From Microbacteriaceae bacterium PS02067 (GTDB lineage: Bacteria; Actinomycetota; Actinomycetes; Actinomycetales; Microbacteriaceae), in NCBI GenBank assembly GCA_029960085.1, contig JASCPG010000005.1, forward strand, positions 1-64,000: a stretch of DNA of 64,000 nt, in the 5' to 3' direction. The notes beneath the pieces are model-generated. The model did no database searches and had not been told where the DNA came from. It saw nothing but the letters and a program-made list of their open reading frames with translations. The position numbers were made by a program, and so were the translations under genes. Shown here piece after piece: positions 59,027-64,000 of this stretch. Every line of letters begins with the position of its first letter. Position 1 is the stretch's first letter.

Positions 59027-60005
59027 TGAAGCTCAACTCCTTCTTGTTGCCGAGGATGCCCTGTGGTCGGAAGATCACGAGGAGCATCAGTGCGATGCCG
59101 ATCACGATGTAGGAGAACTGCTCGGTCTGCTGTGTGGACATCACGTTCGACGGGACGACCATCGCGGTCACGCCCTGCACGAAAATGCGCACGACGAAGA
59201 AGAGGACTGCGCCGAGCACCGGCCCGAAGATCGTGGCGGCACCACCCAGCAGGAGCGCCGTCCAAATGAAGAACGTGGTCGAGCGCCCCATGGCATCCGG
59301 CTGCACGGAACTCGGCAGGACGTAGATGATGCCGGCGATCGCGCCGATCACCCCACCGAGGACGAGTGCCTGCATCTTGAACGAGAACGCGCTCTTGCCG
59401 AGGCTGCGCACGGCATCCTCGTCCTCGCGGATGCCCTTGAGCACGCGGCCCCACGGGCTGCGGATCAGCAACCAGACGAGCAGGCACAGGAGAGCGACGA
59501 GGGCCCAGGCCACGAAACGGATCCACCAACCCGACACGCCCGTGTTCTCGAATGTGAACCACAGGAGCGTCGACGAGCCGGGCGGGAAGAAGGACAGGTC
59601 GTTGAACGCATCGCGGTACTGCGCGCCCGGGATGCCGTTGCTGCCGCCGGTGATTGGGCCCATGATCGACGAGCGGCCGATCATGCGGACGATTTCGGCG
59701 GCCGCGATGGTCACGATGGCGAGGTAGTCGCCGCGCAACTTCAGCGTCGGGACGCCGAGGATGAGCGCGAAGACCATCACCACGACGAGGGCGATGAGCA
59801 CGGCCGGCCAAAAGCCCAGGCCGGACTGCACGGAGATCGCGAACCCGTAGGCGCCGAGGAGCATGAAGCCCGCCTGGCCCATGTTCAGCAGCCCCGTATA
59901 GCCGAAGTGCAGGTTGAGTCCGATCGCGGCGATCGCGAACGCCGCCGTCGCCGGGGAGATGGCGATGGCCGAGAGCTGGTACAGCAGATCGAGGATTCCG
60001 TTCAC
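59019..60005 (-). CDS. livM: ABC transporter permease, LivM type
   Basis: This 328-residue membrane protein has about ten helices. NLHFGYTGLLNMGQAGFMLLG is the LivM entry motif. RGDYLAIVTIAAAEIVRM and GRVLKGIREDEDAVRSLG is the ATPase-contacting loop. The start is GTG at 60005, three bases after livH. Confidence 0.94.
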   Translation of the reverse strand: MNGILDLLYQLSAIAISPATAAFAIAAIGLNLHFGYTGLLNMGQAGFMLLGAYGFAISVQSGLGFWPAVLIALVVVMVFALILGVPTLKLRGDYLAIVTIAAAEIVRMIGRSSIMGPITGGSNGIPGAQYRDAFNDLSFFPPGSSTLLWFTFENTGVSGWWIRFVAWALVALLCLLVWLLIRSPWGRVLKGIREDEDAVRSLGKSAFSFKMQALVLGGVIGAIAGIIYVLPSSVQPDAMGRSTTFFIWTALLLGGAATIFGPVLGAVLFFVVRIFVQGVTAMVVPSNVMSTQQTEQFSYIVIGIALMLLVIFRPQGILGNKKELSFSV

Positions 60006-60008
60006 CGG

Positions 60009-61394
60009 TCAGCCCACCCGTTCCTTGCGTCCGAACAGTCCCTGCGGCCGCACGAGGAGCAGCAGGATCAGCAGCAGCAGCGCCGTCGCGTACTTGAAGT
60101 CGCCGGGCAGCCAGATGTTGGTCAGCTCCACGGTCATGCCGATGATCAGCGCGCCGAACAGGGCGCCGAACGCCGTGCCGAGCCCGCCGAGGGTCACGGC
60201 AGAGAACAGCAGTAGCAGCAGCTGCATGCCGGTCATCCAGTTGATGCCGTTGAGAACGAGTCCGAGGAGGATGCCGGCGAGACCCGCGAGTGCCGCGGAG
60301 GAGGTCCAGATGAGCCGGATGACCCCGTCGACGTTGATGCCGGAGGCGGCCGCGAGGGAGGGATTGTCGCTCACCGCGCGGGTTGCTCGACCGACTCGCG
60401 TGTAGAGGAGGAAGAGGCCGACCCCGATGAGAACGACCACCGCGATCCCCATCGCGATCAGCGAGTCGAGGCTAAGGGTCACCGGGCCGAGCTTCACGGG
60501 CACCGGGTTCGTGGTCACGATCCGCACGGTCGATGCTCCGATGAAGAACTGGAACGTGTACTGCAGCGCGAGCGACAGTCCGATGGTCACGATCATCAGC
60601 TGGGGCAGGCTCAGTCGTCGTCGTCGCAACGGCTTCCAGATCACGACGTCCTGGAAGTAGCCGAAGGCGCCGCAGAGGACGATGACGATGATCGCGGCGA
60701 GCCAGAGGTTCATCCCCAGCAGGTTCGCGAAGACGAAGGCCAGCAGGCCGCCGAGGGTCACCATCTCACCCTGGGCGAAGTTGGAGATGCCCGTGGTGCC
60801 GTAGATGAGGGAGAGACCGACGGCGGCGAGGGCCAGCAGCAGACCCAACCGGAGCCCGGAGGCCGCCTGCTGGGCGAGGCGGTCCCAGTCGAACCCTCCC
60901 GTCACAGCCGAACCGCCGCCTCCGCTTCCGCCGCCGCTGGAGGCCCCGTCGAGCGAGAAGAGGACCGCCGTGTTCGCGCCGAGGGTGACCGGACGCACTT
61001 GCGGGTCGGTCGCGCGCAGCGTGACACCGTCGGGGAGGGTGTCCGCGTCGACCGTCACGGAATAGTCGCCCGCCTGAGCGACCGAGAGCGCCCAGCGGCC
61101 CTCCTTGTCGGTCTTCGTGGTGATCGAGCCCCCCGGGCCCGTTGCCGTGACCGCAACGCCGTCAGCGACGCCGTTGAGGCGCCCGGAGAGGCATCCGACG
61201 GTCGAGCTGGGTGTGCAAGTCCCCGTCTGAGCTGAGTCGCCGGGAGCGGTCGTGGCATCCGCGGCACGCGTCGTATTTGTCGCGTGCGCCGCACCGGGCT
61301 GCGCCAGCAGAAGCAGCGACGCGGCCAGCAGCGCGCCGAGGAAGAGCACGATCCACCTCAGTGGATTTCGCGCGGTGACGGTCGTGGGTCTCAA
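60009..61394 (-). CDS. livH: ABC transporter permease, LivH type, with an extracytoplasmic N-terminal domain
   Basis: The C-terminal ~290 residues (from about 170) are a LivH permease: GLSLIYGTTGISNFAQGEMV is the entry motif, and RVGRATRAVSDNPSLAAASGI is the loop that meets the ATPase. Ahead of it are ~165 residues rarely found in LivH: a signal-type helix (~12-38, ending PGAAHA), a small beta-sandwich of the carboxypeptidase-regulatory/CNA-B kind (GCLSGRLNGVADGVAVTATG ... LSVAQAGDYSVTVD), and a Gly/Ser linker. The start is TTG at 61394 with GGAGGA just upstream; no later start would remove the domain cleanly. First gene of the livHMGF operon. Confidence 0.9.
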   Translation of the reverse strand: MRPTTVTARNPLRWIVLFLGALLAASLLLLAQPGAAHATNTTRAADATTAPGDSAQTGTCTPSSTVGCLSGRLNGVADGVAVTATGPGGSITTKTDKEGRWALSVAQAGDYSVTVDADTLPDGVTLRATDPQVRPVTLGANTAVLFSLDGASSGGGSGGGGSAVTGGFDWDRLAQQAASGLRLGLLLALAAVGLSLIYGTTGISNFAQGEMVTLGGLLAFVFANLLGMNLWLAAIIVIVLCGAFGYFQDVVIWKPLRRRRLSLPQLMIVTIGLSLALQYTFQFFIGASTVRIVTTNPVPVKLGPVTLSLDSLIAMGIAVVVLIGVGLFLLYTRVGRATRAVSDNPSLAAASGINVDGVIRLIWTSSAALAGLAGILLGLVLNGINWMTGMQLLLLLFSAVTLGGLGTAFGALFGALIIGMTVELTNIWLPGDFKYATALLLLILLLLVRPQGLFGRKERVG

Positions 61395-61427
61395 AGGATC
61401 CTCCAGTCCGGCGCACCAAACGAGTGA

Positions 61428-63134
<1,707 letters not shown>

Positions 63135-63172
63135 CCGCGCGGGCGGGGCGCGGGCACCCACGGGCGCCGCGC

Positions 63173-63248
63173 GAACTCCGCAGAATTACACGAACTCCGC
63201 ACCCGTTCCCGCGATCGGGTGCGGAGTTCGTCACTTTCTGCGGAGTTC
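63173..63248. repeat. Cruciform of four GAACTCCGCA words
   Basis: Two 33-base arms (63173-63205 and 63216-63248) are complementary except for four central bases, around a 10-base loop. Each arm holds two direct copies of GAACTCCGCA, so the element has four copies in mirror order. It lies 38 bases after guaB and may act as its terminator, but the internal direct repeat is unusual for one. Confidence 0.8.
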
Positions 63249-63343
63249 ATCGCCTCCTCCCCGGGCAGGGCCGGGCGGGAGTTGTCCACGAGAGCGGGTT
63301 CGCGGAGGCATCCGAGAGTCACCGGCGCGGCAGGATGCCGGGT

Positions 63344-64000
63344 ATGCACCTGCTTCCCATCACAGAGCGCCTGCGCGGCGCGGCGGCGCATCGCGAACAG
63401 CTCCGCGACGAGGGCTATCGCGACACCCACCTGCGGGCGGCCGTGCACGCGGGTGAGGTGGACGTGTTCCGCCGCGCGTGGTTCGTGTCGCCGGATGCCC
63501 CGGACGAGCTCCGCACGGCGGCGCAGTGGGGCGGGCGGATCACGTGCACGACGTTCGCACGGCACCGCGGATGGTGGATGCCGGAGGGTGCCGACGACGC
63601 CGTGCACCTGCACTTTCCACCCGGGTCGACGGGCCCGCGGATGCCGTGGACCGGCGTAGCCCACTGGACGCAGCCGGTAGCTCCCGTCGGCAGGGCGCTG
63701 GTTGCGACGGTCGAGGACGCCCTCGCCCACATCGCGGTGTGTCAACCTCCCGCGGTCGCGCATGTGCTCTGGGAGTCGGCCGCCCGTGTCGAGCAGCTCT
63801 CGCCGGAGGCGCTGCGCGCGATCCGCTGGCCATCGCATGCCGCACGCGAGCTCGCCACCGAGATCACGGGTCTCGCCGATTCGGGGCTCGAGGTGCTCGT
63901 GTGCCGCCCGCTGCGGCGGCTGCGTGTGCAGGTGCGGCAGCAGGTGGTCCTCGCCGGAAAGCCGGTCGACGCCCTCGTCGGCGAGTGGCTCGTCCTGCAG
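63344..64000 (+). CDS. DUF559-type (Vsr-like) protein, N-terminal part, cut by window end
   Basis: An open frame of 219 codons runs off the window. From ATG at 63344 it reads MHLLPITERLRGAAAHREQL and then a region with FARHRGWWMPEGADDAVHLH and VATVEDALAHIAVCQPPAVAH. This is the layout of actinobacterial proteins with an AbiEi-like N-terminal region and a C-terminal DUF559 endonuclease-like domain, whose first strand (VDALVGEWLVLQ) is just visible. The catalytic part is outside. Function of the family is unproven; it may be a nuclease or remnant of a mobile system. It is the only gene in the window with an accessory flavour outside the EPS locus. Confidence 0.6.
   Translation, partial: MHLLPITERLRGAAAHREQLRDEGYRDTHLRAAVHAGEVDVFRRAWFVSPDAPDELRTAAQWGGRITCTTFARHRGWWMPEGADDAVHLHFPPGSTGPRMPWTGVAHWTQPVAPVGRALVATVEDALAHIAVCQPPAVAHVLWESAARVEQLSPEALRAIRWPSHAARELATEITGLADSGLEVLVCRPLRRLRVQVRQQVVLAGKPVDALVGEWLVLQ

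Overview
The window is chromosomal DNA of a high-GC actinobacterium. By gene content and order it is very probably a member of Microbacteriaceae, most likely Microbacterium. The evidence is roughly 70% GC, frequent GTG and TTG starts, many -10 boxes of the TANNCT type only 6-7 bases before a start codon (leaderless transcripts), two CIRCE operators at groES, and the core order rplM-rpsI-glmM ... coaA ... glmS-acpS-alr-tsaE-tsaB-rimI-tsaD ... groES ... guaB.

Layout. 1-6.4 kb is core: rplM-rpsI-glmM, a LuxR-type regulator, and the divergent pair ppx/coaA. 6.5-45 kb is a large exopolysaccharide (EPS) locus. It starts with lhgO and a WbpD/WlbB-like sugar N-acetyltransferase on the minus strand. 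A long plus-strand run (8.6-31.7 kb) follows: a 1894-residue secreted DUF4082 protein, Gfo/Idh dehydrogenase, epimerase, two PLP sugar aminotransferases with a NeuD/PglD-like acetyltransferase, a fused GT4-GT2 glycosyltransferase, a Wzx-type flippase, two more glycosyltransferases, two Wzz-like co-polymerases, a Wzy-type polymerase, and an adenylating ligase/PLP decarboxylase/acyl carrier protein trio. Minus-strand genes add a GNAT acyltransferase, more glycosyltransferases, a secreted DUF4082 beta-helix protein, a small export-like operon and the initiating sugar phosphotransferase (43.4-45 kb). 45.5-54.4 kb is core: glmS, acpS, alr, the tsaE-tsaB-rimI-tsaD tRNA-t6A block, a THUMP-like methyltransferase and groES. 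54.5-64 kb holds a RarD permease, a complete branched-chain amino-acid-type ABC transporter, guaB, and the start of a DUF559-type gene cut by the window end.

How it works together. GlmS and GlmM supply UDP-GlcNAc precursors. The dehydrogenase, aminotransferases and two left-handed beta-helix acetyltransferases would build one or two acylated amino sugars. The polyprenyl-phosphate sugar transferase starts a repeat unit, and seven glycosyltransferase genes extend it. Wzx and Wzy export and polymerise it under two co-polymerases. Two parts look least described. One is the ligase-decarboxylase-ACP trio, which resembles the VinN/VinO/VinL and BtrK logic for making beta- or gamma-amino-acyl-ACP; here it would offer an amino-acyl group for EPS decoration. 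The other is the coupling of lhgO to a WbpB/WbpD-type pathway, which could recycle the L-2-hydroxyglutarate that this dehydrogenase family can release.

All calls are by eye from sequence motifs and context. No searches were run and counts were made manually.
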